Source: Syntrophaceae bacterium UBA6109
Lineage (GTDB): Bacteria; Desulfobacterota; Syntrophia; Syntrophales; UBA6109
Length of the DNA stretch: 24,713 nt
Assembly: GCA_002428445.1 (NCBI GenBank)
Contig: DIWJ01000079.1
Span: forward strand, 8,898 to 33,610
Direction of reading: 5' to 3'
Shown here: piece after piece, positions 9,265-15,734 of the stretch
How the letters are laid out: each line of letters starts with the position of its first letter
Position numbering within the stretch: the first letter of the stretch is position 1
The notes under the pieces: model-generated
Database searches by the model: none
Seen by the model: the letters and a program-made list of their open reading frames with translations, nothing else
What the model was told of the DNA's origin: nothing
Program-made: the position numbers and the translations under genes

Positions 9265-10386
9265 TTAGATTTCCAGTTTACGGACATAATCCGTCAGGAT
9301 TTGCGGTCCATCCGGCTTGACGACCACCGTATCCTCGACGCGCACCCCCCAGGGGCCGGTGTAGAGGCCGCAGTTCCCGACGGCGATGACTACATTGGTC
9401 GCCAGCGGCGGCGGCGCCTTTTCGCCGTGGAAGAAGGCGTGGCCGGGCGGCAGGGGCGCCTCCTCGAACTCGATGCCGACGCCGTGCATCGTCGGACCGA
9501 AGAGGTGATCGCCCTCTCCTCCTTCTTTTATGATTCTGTGGAGTATCTCGTCGAGCTCGACCATGCCGACGCCGGTCTTCACCTGGGCGATCGTCGCCTG
9601 CTGGGCCTTCAGGTAAAGGTTATAGGCAGCCAGCTGCTCCGCGGTCGGTTTTCCGACGCAGACCGTCCGGCAGATGTCGGCGCTGTATCCGTTTACGATC
9701 GGGTGAATGTCCATCATGACCAGATCGCCTTCCTCAATGCGTCTTTGAGTCGGGAGGCCGTGGGCGATGTTTGTCCGGGAGCCGGAGCAGACATAGGACC
9801 GCCAGAATTCATCCGCCCCGGCCTGGCGCATGGCGTACTCAGCCTCGGCAGCGACCTGGCTCTCCGTGAGGCCCGGCTTCAGGGCCTTAGCGGCGGCCGC
9901 CATCCCGGTGACGGCAACAGACGCCGCGGCTCGGATTCGTTCAATCTCCCCATCCTCCTTGGCGATCCGTAGCGCGGACATGATGGGCGTGCAATCCTTC
10001 GCGACCACCTTTCCCGGCTTGCCGTGGGGATGGGTCAGCATGCCCATCATGGAGTGGGTCAGAAAGGTGTACTCCAGCCCCACGCTTCCATCCTGAATCT
10101 CAAAGTGTTTGAAATGGTGGGCAATGGAGTGGATCATCCCCACCTCGTCTTCGAAACCCGTGAGGTCGTCGAAACAGGCCAGTCTTTTGACGTCCTCCAC
10201 GTCCGTCGAGGGGACGCCGAGGGCCACCTTTCCTTCCTGCGTGATCATCGCATAGGCGCAGAGCCGCCCGTCGCCCGTCAGATAGGCCATGTTCGCCGGC
10301 TTGGCGAGGAGCAGGATGTCGAGTCCGGCCGTTTTCATCAGCCCGGCGCAGCGGGCTACACGTTCCGAATAGGGATGACATGTCAT
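9265..10386 (-). CDS. M24 peptidase-fold protein (prolidase/creatinase-like)
   Basis: A 373-residue pita-bread-fold protein of family M24. Residues 1 to about 140 form the creatinase N-domain and 145-373 the catalytic domain. Four of the five usual metal ligands are visible: Asp226 (MMDIHP), Asp237 (SADICR), His301 (TMHGVG) and Glu351 (RVEDTV). The fourth ligand, the Glu of the usual TIEPG motif, is missing: the aligned segment reads VVIAVGNCGLY (about 332-342). This makes a standard di-metal aminopeptidase doubtful; creatinase-like chemistry is possible. Start ATG 10386 has AAGGAG a few bases upstream. It lies 42 bases after the copper ATPase gene and 12 before the cupin, so it may belong to the same transcript. 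Substrate unknown. Confidence 0.85.
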   Translation of the reverse strand: MTCHPYSERVARCAGLMKTAGLDILLLAKPANMAYLTGDGRLCAYAMITQEGKVALGVPSTDVEDVKRLACFDDLTGFEDEVGMIHSIAHHFKHFEIQDGSVGLEYTFLTHSMMGMLTHPHGKPGKVVAKDCTPIMSALRIAKEDGEIERIRAAASVAVTGMAAAAKALKPGLTESQVAAEAEYAMRQAGADEFWRSYVCSGSRTNIAHGLPTQRRIEEGDLVMMDIHPIVNGYSADICRTVCVGKPTAEQLAAYNLYLKAQQATIAQVKTGVGMVELDEILHRIIKEGGEGDHLFGPTMHGVGIEFEEAPLPPGHAFFHGEKAPPPLATNVVIAVGNCGLYTGPWGVRVEDTVVVKPDGPQILTDYVRKLEI

Positions 10387-10428
10387 TGGAATCTCCTTTC
10401 TTTTAAAACTTAATGGGGGGCGTTCCGT

Positions 10429-12858
10429 TTATAATCGTATCCGTCTTAGTCTGAGCGAATTGCCGATCACGGAAACGGAGCTGAAGCTCATGGCCGCGGC
10501 GGCGATCATGGGCGATAAGAGTATCCCGAAGAACGGATAAAGGATGCCCGCGGCAATCGGGACGCCCGCCGTGTTATAGATGAAAGCAAAGAATAAATTC
10601 TGCCGGATGTTGCGCATGGTGGCCCGGCTCAGGCGCCTGGCCCTGACGATCCCCCGCAAATCGCCTTTGACCAAAGTGATTCCGGCGCTTTCGATGGCCA
10701 CATCGGTGCCCGTCCCCATGGCAATACCGACCTGGGCCTGGGCCAGCGCAGGGGCATCGTTGATCCCATCGCCGGCCATGGCGACGATCCGGCCCTCGGC
10801 TTGAAGCTGCTTGATGAGTTCGGCCTTCCGTTCCGGCAATACTTCGGCATGGACCTGATCGATCCCCAGTTTTCCGGCAACGGCTTCCGCGGTGACATGA
10901 CTGTCGCCGGTGATCATCACGATCCTGATCCCTTCGGCATGCAAATCGCGAATGGCTTCGGCTGTAGAATCTTTGACGGGGTCGGCGACACCGATCAAAC
11001 CCGCTGCCTTGCCGTCAATCGCGATCAACATCACCGTCTGGCCTTCGTCGCGCTTCTTGTCCGCCTGTTGCAATAAGTCTCCCACGCCGATACCGAGGCT
11101 TTCCAGCAGTTTATCGTTGCCGGCCGCCACCGCATGCCCGGCAACCTTACCGGTGACGCCTTTGCCGGTCACAGACTGGAAGTCATCGGCCTTGACCAGA
11201 TCGATCCCCTTCTCTTGTGCTCCCCGCACAATCGCTTCCGCCAAAGGATGTTCGCTGGCACGCTCGAGGCTGGCGATAATCCGTAATATTTCATTTTCGG
11301 TAAACCCTTTTTCTGCTTGCACGGCTATCAGCTTTGGCTTGCCTTCGGTCAGCGTACCGGTCTTGTCCACGACCAGGGTATCGACCTTTTCCATGACCTC
11401 CAATGCCTCGGCATTCTTGAGCAAGATTCCGGCCATAGCACCACGCCCCGTTCCCACCATGATCGAAATGGGGGTAGCCAGTCCCAGTGCGCACGGACAG
11501 GCGATGATCAGTACGGCAACGGCATTCACAACGGCATGCGCCAGGCGCGGCTCCGGTCCCCACATCCACCAGACGATAAAGGCAACCACGGCAACGCCGA
11601 CCACGGCGGGGACAAAATAACCGGCTACGACATCTGCCATTTTTTGAATGGGCGCCCGCGAGCGCTGAGCGTCGGCCACCATCTTAACAATTTGTGCAAG
11701 CAAGGTATCGGCGCCGACCTTTTCCGCCCGCATCAATAAACTGCCTGTTCCATTCACCGTCGCACCGATGAGTTTCTCGCCGGCCGATTTTGCCATCGGG
11801 ATGGGTTCACCCGTGACCATGGATTCGTCTACGTTACTTTCACCATCGATGACCGTGCCATCAACCGGCACTTTCTCGCCGGGACGAATACGCAAGGTAT
11901 CGCCGGGCTGCACATGTTCCAGCGGGATATCTTCTTCCACTCCATCCTTTCGCACGATGCGCGCCGTATTCGGAGCCAGGCCGAGCAACATCTGAATGGC
12001 GGCATTGGTTCTTGAGCGGGCGCGCAATTCAAGGACTTGTCCCAGAAGCACCAGGGCCGTGATCACGGCGGCCGCTTCAAAGTAAACAGCGACCAAACCT
12101 CCTTCCATACGCATGATGGGCGGGAATATCTGTGGAAACAATAAGGCCGCGACGCTGTACACCCAGGCTGCCGAAACGCCCAGCGCAATGAGGGTGAACA
12201 TATTGAGATTCCAGGTCCGGACGGATTGCCAGCCACGAACAAAGAATGGCCACCCTCCCCACAATACGACGGGTGTTGCCAGCGCGAATTGAACCCATTG
12301 AACAGCTTGCATCGAAAGCCAATCCGGCAGCCAGGAGGGCATCATATCGGCAACCATTGCCAGGGAAAACAACGGTAAAGCCAGGACCGTGCAGACCCAA
12401 AAACGGCGACTCATGTCGATGAGTTCTTCATTTCTTCCCTCGACGCCGACGGTCACCGGCTCCAGGGCCATGCCGCATTTTGGACAATTGCCGGGATGAT
12501 CTTGTACCACTTCCGGATGCATGGGGCAGGTATACTCGGTTTTTGTCGCAATTGCCGGTACTCCCATGGGCTCCAATGCCATCCCGCACTTGGGGCAACG
12601 GCCGGGTCCCTGCTGTTGAATTTCCGGATGCATGGGGCAAGTGTGGGTCATAAACTCGCCATGTGCTTCAATAGATGAAGGGATTTCCTTGTCCAGATAT
12701 TGTTCCGGATGCTCTTTAAATTTGTTCAGGCAATGTTCGCTGCAGAAATAATAGTCTTTCTCTGCATATTGGTAATGGTATTCGGAGTCATTCGACACCG
12801 TCATGTTACAGACAGGATCTTTGCACGGATCCTTTTCTGTATGTGGTGTTGTACTCAT
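10429..12858 (-). CDS. copA: Copper-type P1B ATPase with YHS and two HMBD motifs
   Basis: An 809-residue heavy-metal efflux ATPase of the inner membrane. The N terminus is a YHS domain (about 11-55, DPVCNM and FCSEHC), then two heavy-metal-binding motifs (TCPMHPEI...CPKCGM at 73-97, TCPMHPEV...CPKCGM at 110-134). No classical GMTCxxC HMA domain is seen. The catalytic core is intact: TGE 349-351, CPC 454-456, DKTGT 498-502 (phosphorylated Asp498), SEHP 535-538 and GDGIND 696-701. The last helices contain YNTAG and MSFSSVSV, the residues typical of Cu(I) pumps. A YHS/HMBD front end is seen in CopA/SilP-like ATPases. Start ATG 12858 has GGAG upstream. It follows the SHOCT gene and may be driven by the sigma-54 promoter at 13788-13804. 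Confidence 0.94.
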   Translation of the reverse strand: MSTTPHTEKDPCKDPVCNMTVSNDSEYHYQYAEKDYYFCSEHCLNKFKEHPEQYLDKEIPSSIEAHGEFMTHTCPMHPEIQQQGPGRCPKCGMALEPMGVPAIATKTEYTCPMHPEVVQDHPGNCPKCGMALEPVTVGVEGRNEELIDMSRRFWVCTVLALPLFSLAMVADMMPSWLPDWLSMQAVQWVQFALATPVVLWGGWPFFVRGWQSVRTWNLNMFTLIALGVSAAWVYSVAALLFPQIFPPIMRMEGGLVAVYFEAAAVITALVLLGQVLELRARSRTNAAIQMLLGLAPNTARIVRKDGVEEDIPLEHVQPGDTLRIRPGEKVPVDGTVIDGESNVDESMVTGEPIPMAKSAGEKLIGATVNGTGSLLMRAEKVGADTLLAQIVKMVADAQRSRAPIQKMADVVAGYFVPAVVGVAVVAFIVWWMWGPEPRLAHAVVNAVAVLIIACPCALGLATPISIMVGTGRGAMAGILLKNAEALEVMEKVDTLVVDKTGTLTEGKPKLIAVQAEKGFTENEILRIIASLERASEHPLAEAIVRGAQEKGIDLVKADDFQSVTGKGVTGKVAGHAVAAGNDKLLESLGIGVGDLLQQADKKRDEGQTVMLIAIDGKAAGLIGVADPVKDSTAEAIRDLHAEGIRIVMITGDSHVTAEAVAGKLGIDQVHAEVLPERKAELIKQLQAEGRIVAMAGDGINDAPALAQAQVGIAMGTGTDVAIESAGITLVKGDLRGIVRARRLSRATMRNIRQNLFFAFIYNTAGVPIAAGILYPFFGILLSPMIAAAAMSFSSVSVIGNSLRLRRIRL

Positions 12859-12956
12859 ATCTCCATCTCCCGTGCAGGTGGCTTACGGTTCAGATCAGCG
12901 GTGATCACATCGCGTAAGTCCGCTCCGATGATGCATGTCTTCTTGCAAAGTTCCAT
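12855..12956 (-). CDS. Possible 33-residue leader ORF overlapping the ATPase start
   Basis: An ORF of 33 residues (starts [16 protein letters not shown]) ends in a TGA that overlaps the ATPase ATG as ATGA. That layout would allow translational coupling, and the peptide has a CKKTC pair that could bind metal. Against it, the ribosome site is poor (AGGA only two bases before ATG), and an ORF of this length can occur by chance. I do not recognise it. Confidence 0.25.
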   Translation of the reverse strand: MELCKKTCIIGADLRDVITADLNRKPPAREMEI

Positions 12957-12994
12957 GATCCTGACTGCATGAATAACCTTAAAAGTCAGAGGGG

Positions 12995-13318
12995 TTATCC
13001 TTCAAGATCCTTTTTCATTCTCTCAAATTCTTCCTTTGTGATTTCGCCTTTTGCGTAGCGCCTCTTCAGGATATCCAAGGGGCTTTCGCTCTGCGTCGGC
13101 ATTTGGCTCTTCGTTTTCTGAGCCTTTACAATGAAATAGATCAGCAATCCAATGACGATAAGAAATATGATCCACATGAACATCCCTCCATATCCAAATC
13201 CATAATGCATCATGGGTCCCCATTCACGCGGACCTTCCGGGCCAAAGCACCCTTCACCGACACATGACATAAGAAAACCGGTAGTCAATAGGGTAGACAA
13301 TACAAGATATTTTTTCAT
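12995..13318 (-). CDS. SHOCT-domain lipoprotein
   Basis: A 107-residue protein with a lipoprotein-type signal (MKKYLVLSTLLTTGFLMSC, Cys at 19), a Gly/Met-rich stretch (EWGPMMHYGFGYGGMFMW), a membrane segment (IIFLIVIGLLIYFIV) and a C-terminal SHOCT motif (PLDILKRRYAKGEITKEEF). SHOCT is a short helical oligomerisation domain often found at the C terminus of small membrane proteins. Start ATG 13318 has GGAG nine bases upstream. It lies immediately before the copper ATPase gene on the same strand; similar small SHOCT proteins are often found beside metal-efflux genes. The Met/His-rich segment could contact Cu or Ag, which is inference. Having both a lipobox and a membrane segment is slightly unusual. 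Confidence 0.88.
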   Translation of the reverse strand: MKKYLVLSTLLTTGFLMSCVGEGCFGPEGPREWGPMMHYGFGYGGMFMWIIFLIVIGLLIYFIVKAQKTKSQMPTQSESPLDILKRRYAKGEITKEEFERMKKDLEG

Positions 13319-13414
13319 CTTCGGAATCTCCTCATTTTTTGATACAGAACCGCTTCCCGAACTTGCCCGGGTAGAACCCTTCGGCGGGGCTATGAATCGC
13401 GGCTTGTATCCTAT

Positions 13415-13513
13415 CTACTGCGTATCGCTCCTGAGAGCTTGGTCGAAAAAACCTTCGACGTGGGACTGAAGCTGCCGCCATTCCTGATCCGGTGCTTTCT
13501 GACTCATGCTCAT
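13415..13513 (-). CDS. Predicted 32-residue protein, function unknown
   Basis: A short ORF of 32 residues (starts MSMSQKAPDQEWRQLQ, then HVEGFFDQALRSDTQ), acidic and probably helical. The case for translation is its ribosome site: a purine-rich AAGGAAGGGGG lies just before ATG 13513, much stronger than expected by chance. A second in-frame ATG lies at 13507. It sits between the predicted sigma-54 promoter and the SHOCT gene on the same strand, so it would be an early gene of the copper-ATPase transcript. No family recognised. Confidence 0.45.
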   Translation of the reverse strand: MSMSQKAPDQEWRQLQSHVEGFFDQALRSDTQ

Positions 13514-13540
13514 TACACCCCCTTCCTTAAGAAGAATGAT

Positions 13541-13554
13541 GGATGGTTCCATCC
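13541..13554. repeat. Short perfect hairpin GGATGG-TT-CCATCC
   Basis: Six-base arms around two bases, just upstream of the ribosome site of the 32-residue ORF on the minus strand. It may be part of the structured leader. No T-run follows, so it is not a terminator. Confidence 0.35.
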
Positions 13555-13564
13555 GAAATCTGTT

Positions 13565-13600
13565 CTGTCCCGATTCGGGCCGATGCCCTCACCGGGACAG
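13565..13600 (-). ncRNA. Structured leader hairpin with tandem G-A pairs
   Basis: On the minus strand CTGTCCCG and CGGGACAG form an 8-bp outer stem, GGGC and GCCC form a 4-bp inner stem, and the loop is ATCG. The two stems are joined by a symmetric 4x4 internal loop, GTGA opposite GAAT. Read as RNA this gives G-U, U-A and two adjacent sheared G-A pairs, so the helix is nearly continuous. On the plus strand the same positions give C-U mismatches, so the minus transcript is the likely functional form. It lies in the region transcribed from the predicted sigma-54 promoter at 13788-13804, upstream of the 32-residue ORF. I match it to no known riboswitch. Confidence 0.5.
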
Positions 13601-13684
13601 TTGGATCGCTACGATCTTGGAATCCCCGTAGCACCCCCGTAATCCGTCGATCCGCATCTGCCCCGCAAGGCGCAACGCCGACAT
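13589..13684 (-). CDS. Possible 31-residue ORF in the minus-strand leader
   Basis: The ORF starts MSALRLAGQMRIDGLRG and ends VAIQLSR, with GGAG five bases before ATG 13684. The frame stays open upstream to a TGA near 13728, without a better start. It overlaps RNA-like helices (GGATCG/CGATCC and CTACG/CGTAG at 13602-13656, plus GGCG/CGCC) and its stop lies inside the hairpin at 13565-13600. It could be a translated leader peptide that controls that hairpin, or a chance ORF over a structured RNA. No family recognised. Confidence 0.3.
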   Translation of the reverse strand: MSALRLAGQMRIDGLRGCYGDSKIVAIQLSR

Positions 13685-13787
13685 CCCTTCTCCATCCTGA
13701 ACAGTGAAGTAATCATTTATGACAACTCGAGTCGCTTCTCAGAAAGGATCTTCATCCGGATGAGTACGAAGATCATCACAATCTAAC

Positions 13788-13804
13788 TGCAAAGAGTCTG
13801 CCAA
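13788..13804 (-). promoter_or_regulatory. Predicted sigma-54 promoter (copy A), toward the SHOCT/copper-ATPase operon
   Basis: The minus strand reads TTGGCAGACTCTTTGCA: -24 GG and -12 GC separated by exactly ten bases, close to the consensus TTGGCACGN4TTGCA. The start point would be near 13776. Fourteen of 17 positions are identical to copy B at 15718-15734, and the surrounding sequence is related too. Confidence 0.7.
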
Positions 13805-13918
13805 AAGCTGAAGAAGCCATATAAGCTTTGATTTATATTTAATAACAATCGACTAGATTAATAAGAGAGTACAGCGGAGAACCATGAAATGATTTATTTG
13901 GCCTTCATATTTGGTGAA

Positions 13919-13936
13919 CCCTCAACATATTGAGGG
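13919..13936. promoter_or_regulatory. Palindromic enhancer-like site, copy A
   Basis: CCCTCAA-CATA-TTGAGGG is a perfect inverted repeat with 7-base arms. Its centre is about 151 bases upstream of the predicted start point of promoter A, a typical distance for a bacterial enhancer-binding protein site. The equivalent site in copy B is CCTCAACATGCTGAGG at the same distance. Confidence 0.6.
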
Positions 13937-13943
13937 ATACTTT

Positions 13944-13985
13944 AAAAAATATTCACCGGGCTTCCGGCGCCAGTCCGCCCCGGTG
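13944..13985 (-). terminator. Intrinsic terminator on the minus strand
   Basis: On the minus strand CACCGGG (13979-13985 side) pairs with CCCGGTG (13954-13960 side), a 7-bp GC-rich stem with further GC-rich sequence in the loop, followed by AATATTTTTT. It would stop leftward transcription a few bases before module A. No leftward gene is visible just upstream, so it either insulates the module or is left from a lost gene. Confidence 0.6.
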
Positions 13986-14137
13986 GGGATCCCTCTTTGC
14001 CTCCGGGGCCGGTCGGACGACCGTTGCGTGGCGACCGGCCCGCCCCTCCGGCATTTGGTGCTTCTTTTTTGCCCGGTCCCGGCAGACATCGCTACGCTGA
14101 CTCATTTTATTGAATGCTGAATAAAAGGCGCAAAGCC
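13986..14137. other. GC-rich intergenic segment with a 10-bp hairpin
   Basis: GGGCCGGTCG (14006-14015) and CGACCGGCCC (14032-14041) form a perfect 10-bp inverted repeat with a 16-base loop. A T-rich run occurs about 20 bases later, too far for a standard terminator. No gene is seen, and the composition differs sharply from the AT-rich module A beside it. Confidence 0.45.
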
Positions 14138-14167
14138 TTGACAGCTTATTATCTGTCCCTGTAGAAT
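14138..14167 (+). promoter_or_regulatory. Sigma-70-type promoter for the HAD gene
   Basis: TTGACA (14138-14143) and TAGAAT (14162-14167) are separated by 18 bases, giving a perfect -35 and a good -10. Transcription would begin near 14174, about 50 bases before the HAD start codon. Confidence 0.65.
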
Positions 14168-14222
14168 CTACCTGGTCCTTACCTTCCGATAATCAGGCAC
14201 ATAGCATGGAGAATCAACAATT

Positions 14223-14774
14223 TTGAGCAAGACAGCGATAATTGATATAGACAACACCCTCTGGCAATTCAGCGACGCTTTCTATCTGGAATTGACGAAA
14301 ATCAATGGGAACTTTCCAACGCCTGATCGGTGGTGCACCTACGACATTTGGAGGGGATACTGTTCGGTGGAAGATTTTATAGCGGCGATCAACACGATTC
14401 ACCATAATCAGGACAGTGACCAATACCGACCCTACCCGGAATCACGGGACTTCCTGTCGTCACTCAAAGAACATGGTTTTCATATCATCATTGCCAGCCA
14501 CCGTACACCGGAAACAGGTCAGCCGACCGAACGATGGCTTGCCAGGCATGGTCTTCCCTACGATGAACTTCATTTCTCTCTGGACAAGACCGTTCTCTTT
14601 CCAAAGGCTGACATTGTCGTGGACGATTCGCCTCTGACGCTTGAAAAAGCAATTGAAATTGGAGCTTTGGGAGCCGGGTTGATGTTCCCTTGGAACAAGG
14701 CATATGTCAGCAATGGGTTCAGGCTTTTTCAAAACCTCAATGAGGTTCTGGACTATATTTTGATGTCATCATAG
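14223..14774 (+). CDS. HAD-superfamily hydrolase (5'-nucleotidase-like)
   Basis: A 183-residue HAD-fold protein, probably a phosphatase. Motif I is DIDNTLW (about 8-14, the nucleophile being the first Asp), motif II is the Ser of IASHRTPE, a Lys in LDKTVLF may serve as motif III, and motif IV is IVVDDSP. The size and the alpha-helical cap between motifs I and II (about 18-75) resemble small 5'(3')-deoxyribonucleotidases, but the substrate is uncertain. The start is TTG 14223, with GGAG at 14208-14211; the ATG at 14206 runs into a stop at once. A sigma-70-like promoter precedes it. It lies between two inverted regulatory modules, with the 52-residue ORF and the Sir2 remnant downstream on the same strand. 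Confidence 0.85.
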   Translation: MSKTAIIDIDNTLWQFSDAFYLELTKINGNFPTPDRWCTYDIWRGYCSVEDFIAAINTIHHNQDSDQYRPYPESRDFLSSLKEHGFHIIIASHRTPETGQPTERWLARHGLPYDELHFSLDKTVLFPKADIVVDDSPLTLEKAIEIGALGAGLMFPWNKAYVSNGFRLFQNLNEVLDYILMSS

Positions 14775-14899
14775 ACTATATGCGATGAAGGCGGGCAGGA
14801 GTTAGATTGGTTATCATCACTTCCATGCACAGATGATACGGAATAGGGCGTTTTTTATTCATAATGTCACCCATGAAATAAAGAAAGGAGTACACTGCA

Positions 14900-15058
14900 T
14901 TGAAATCCTCATGCGCAACATGCTGGTTTCGCAAGTATGCTGAACAAAATCCGAACTCGCTACTTGCCGGGATTTGGCGGTGGCATACCGGTTGGTGTCC
15001 AGGTTGGAAAGCATACCAAAAAGAATTGGCCGAGAAAGACACAACCAAGCCATCCTGA
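14900..15058 (+). CDS. Small Cys/Trp-rich protein, 52 residues
   Basis: A short gene with start TTG 14900 and AAAGGAG about eight bases upstream. The product begins MKSSCATCWFRKYAEQNPN and has a core IWRWHTGWCPGWKAY. The CxxC pair (Cys5, Cys8), Cys33 and a cluster of Trp residues suggest a compact metal-binding or membrane-associated fold. Such a composition is very unlikely in random sequence, so I regard the gene as real. It lies between the HAD gene and a Sir2-type deacetylase remnant on the same strand and was probably once co-transcribed with them. I cannot name its family or function. Confidence 0.65.
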   Translation: MKSSCATCWFRKYAEQNPNSLLAGIWRWHTGWCPGWKAYQKELAEKDTTKPS

Positions 15059-15085
15059 CCAATGAGGCTTGAGAAGGTCCTGTAG

Positions 15086-15573
15086 AATCGTTCAATCCTG
15101 GGATTCAGAGAAATCCTTGAGGAGTGCAGCCTGAACGGACCGATCGAAAAAATCGCGGAGTTGAATGTCGATTCGCTCAGAATAGGGGTGTTCGTTGGCG
15201 CAGGTCTGAGCACAGAGTCTGGAATTCCCGATTTCCGAAGTCCTGGAGGCGTTTGGGATAAGTACGATCCAAAGGAATTTGATTTTCAGAGGTTTTTGGA
15301 AAAAACAAACTTCCTGAAAAAAATACTGGCAGATGGCGACTGAGATGCATGAATCGATGAAAGATGCCCAACCCAACCGGGCGCATCTTGCCGTCGCAGA
15401 GCTCGAGCAACTTGGAAAGCTCGATTGCCTGATTACACAGAACATTGACGGCCTTCATTTTTAGGCCGGTAATTCGCCGGATAAAGTGCTGGAACTTCAC
15501 GGCACCGCCATGCAAGTGACCTGTTTGACCTGTCACAAATGGTACGACCGGGATGCGATTCAGATCCGGATAG
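15086..15573 (+). pseudogene. NAD-dependent deacetylase (Sir2 family), decayed
   Basis: Two frames together give the first half of a sirtuin. The first carries the NAD-binding motif GVFVGAGLSTESGIPDFRSP and continues to WDKYDPKEFDFQRFLEKTNFL. A run of seven A at 15317-15323 then shifts the frame; the other frame continues YWQMATEMHESMKDAQPN to LITQNIDGLH. A TAG at 15462-15464 follows, where sirtuins normally read GLHQKAGNSPDK; after the stop the sequence resumes AGNSPDKVLELHGT and CLTCHKWYDR. Similarity ends near 15570, at the edge of module B, so the second zinc-binding Cys pair and the C-terminal half are missing. No ATG start is seen. It is non-functional by three independent lesions. Confidence 0.85.
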
Positions 15574-15601
15574 CCTCAACATACCCCTCAACATGCTGAG
15601 G
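15574..15601. promoter_or_regulatory. Enhancer-like palindrome with extra half-site, copy B
   Basis: CCTCAACATGCTGAGG (15586-15601) has 5-base arms around a CATG core and is centred about 151 bases upstream of the predicted start point of promoter B. A second half-site, CCTCAACAT, lies directly upstream at 15574-15582. This fits one or two dimers of an enhancer-binding protein. Confidence 0.55.
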
Positions 15602-15734
15602 TCCCACCAAATATCGAGGCCAAACAAATCATTTCATCCTTTTCTGCCGTCCTCTCATTTTAATCTAACCCATTGCTATTTAAGGATGGATTCAGATTTT
15701 TGATTTCTTTTGGCTTGTTGGCAGGCCCCTTGCA
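15581..15734 (+). repeat. Module B: plus-strand copy of the sigma-54/enhancer region
   Basis: Inverted partner of module A. The conserved blocks, in order, are the CCTCA...TGAGG palindrome, a segment reading CACCAAATAT...AGGCCAAA, AAATCATTTCAT, TAATCTA, ATTG.TATT and the -24/-12 element. Its left edge coincides with the loss of Sir2 similarity. Confidence 0.8.
15718..15734 (+). promoter_or_regulatory. Predicted sigma-54 promoter (copy B), toward the BON/CsbD cluster
   Basis: TTGGCAGGCCCCTTGCA has GG and GC ten bases apart and differs from the consensus TTGGCACGN4TTGCA at a single defined base. The start point would be near 15745, about 80 bases before the first small ORF. Confidence 0.75.

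Larger units (their letters stand above)
13788..13940 (-). repeat. Module A: inverted copy of the sigma-54/enhancer region
   Basis: Reading on the minus strand from 13940, this matches 15581 onward on the plus strand. The first 100 bases align without gaps at about 78% identity, mostly with transitions as differences. The next 40 bases are poorly conserved, and the sigma-54 element is conserved again with a one-base difference in spacing. Similarity stops sharply at 13940/15581. Confidence 0.8.

Noticed and set aside
9252..9265. DMSP lyase pair (M24 DddP-like plus cupin lyase)
   Set aside because: Both folds occur among DMSP lyases, but the DddP ligand set is not matched and the cupin lacks the usual metal motif. 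Too weak to claim.
13752..13763. Palindrome TCATCCGGATGA in the minus-strand leader
   Set aside because: Perfect but short, has no counterpart in module B, and is not linked to any gene start. Probably chance or a minor leader hairpin.
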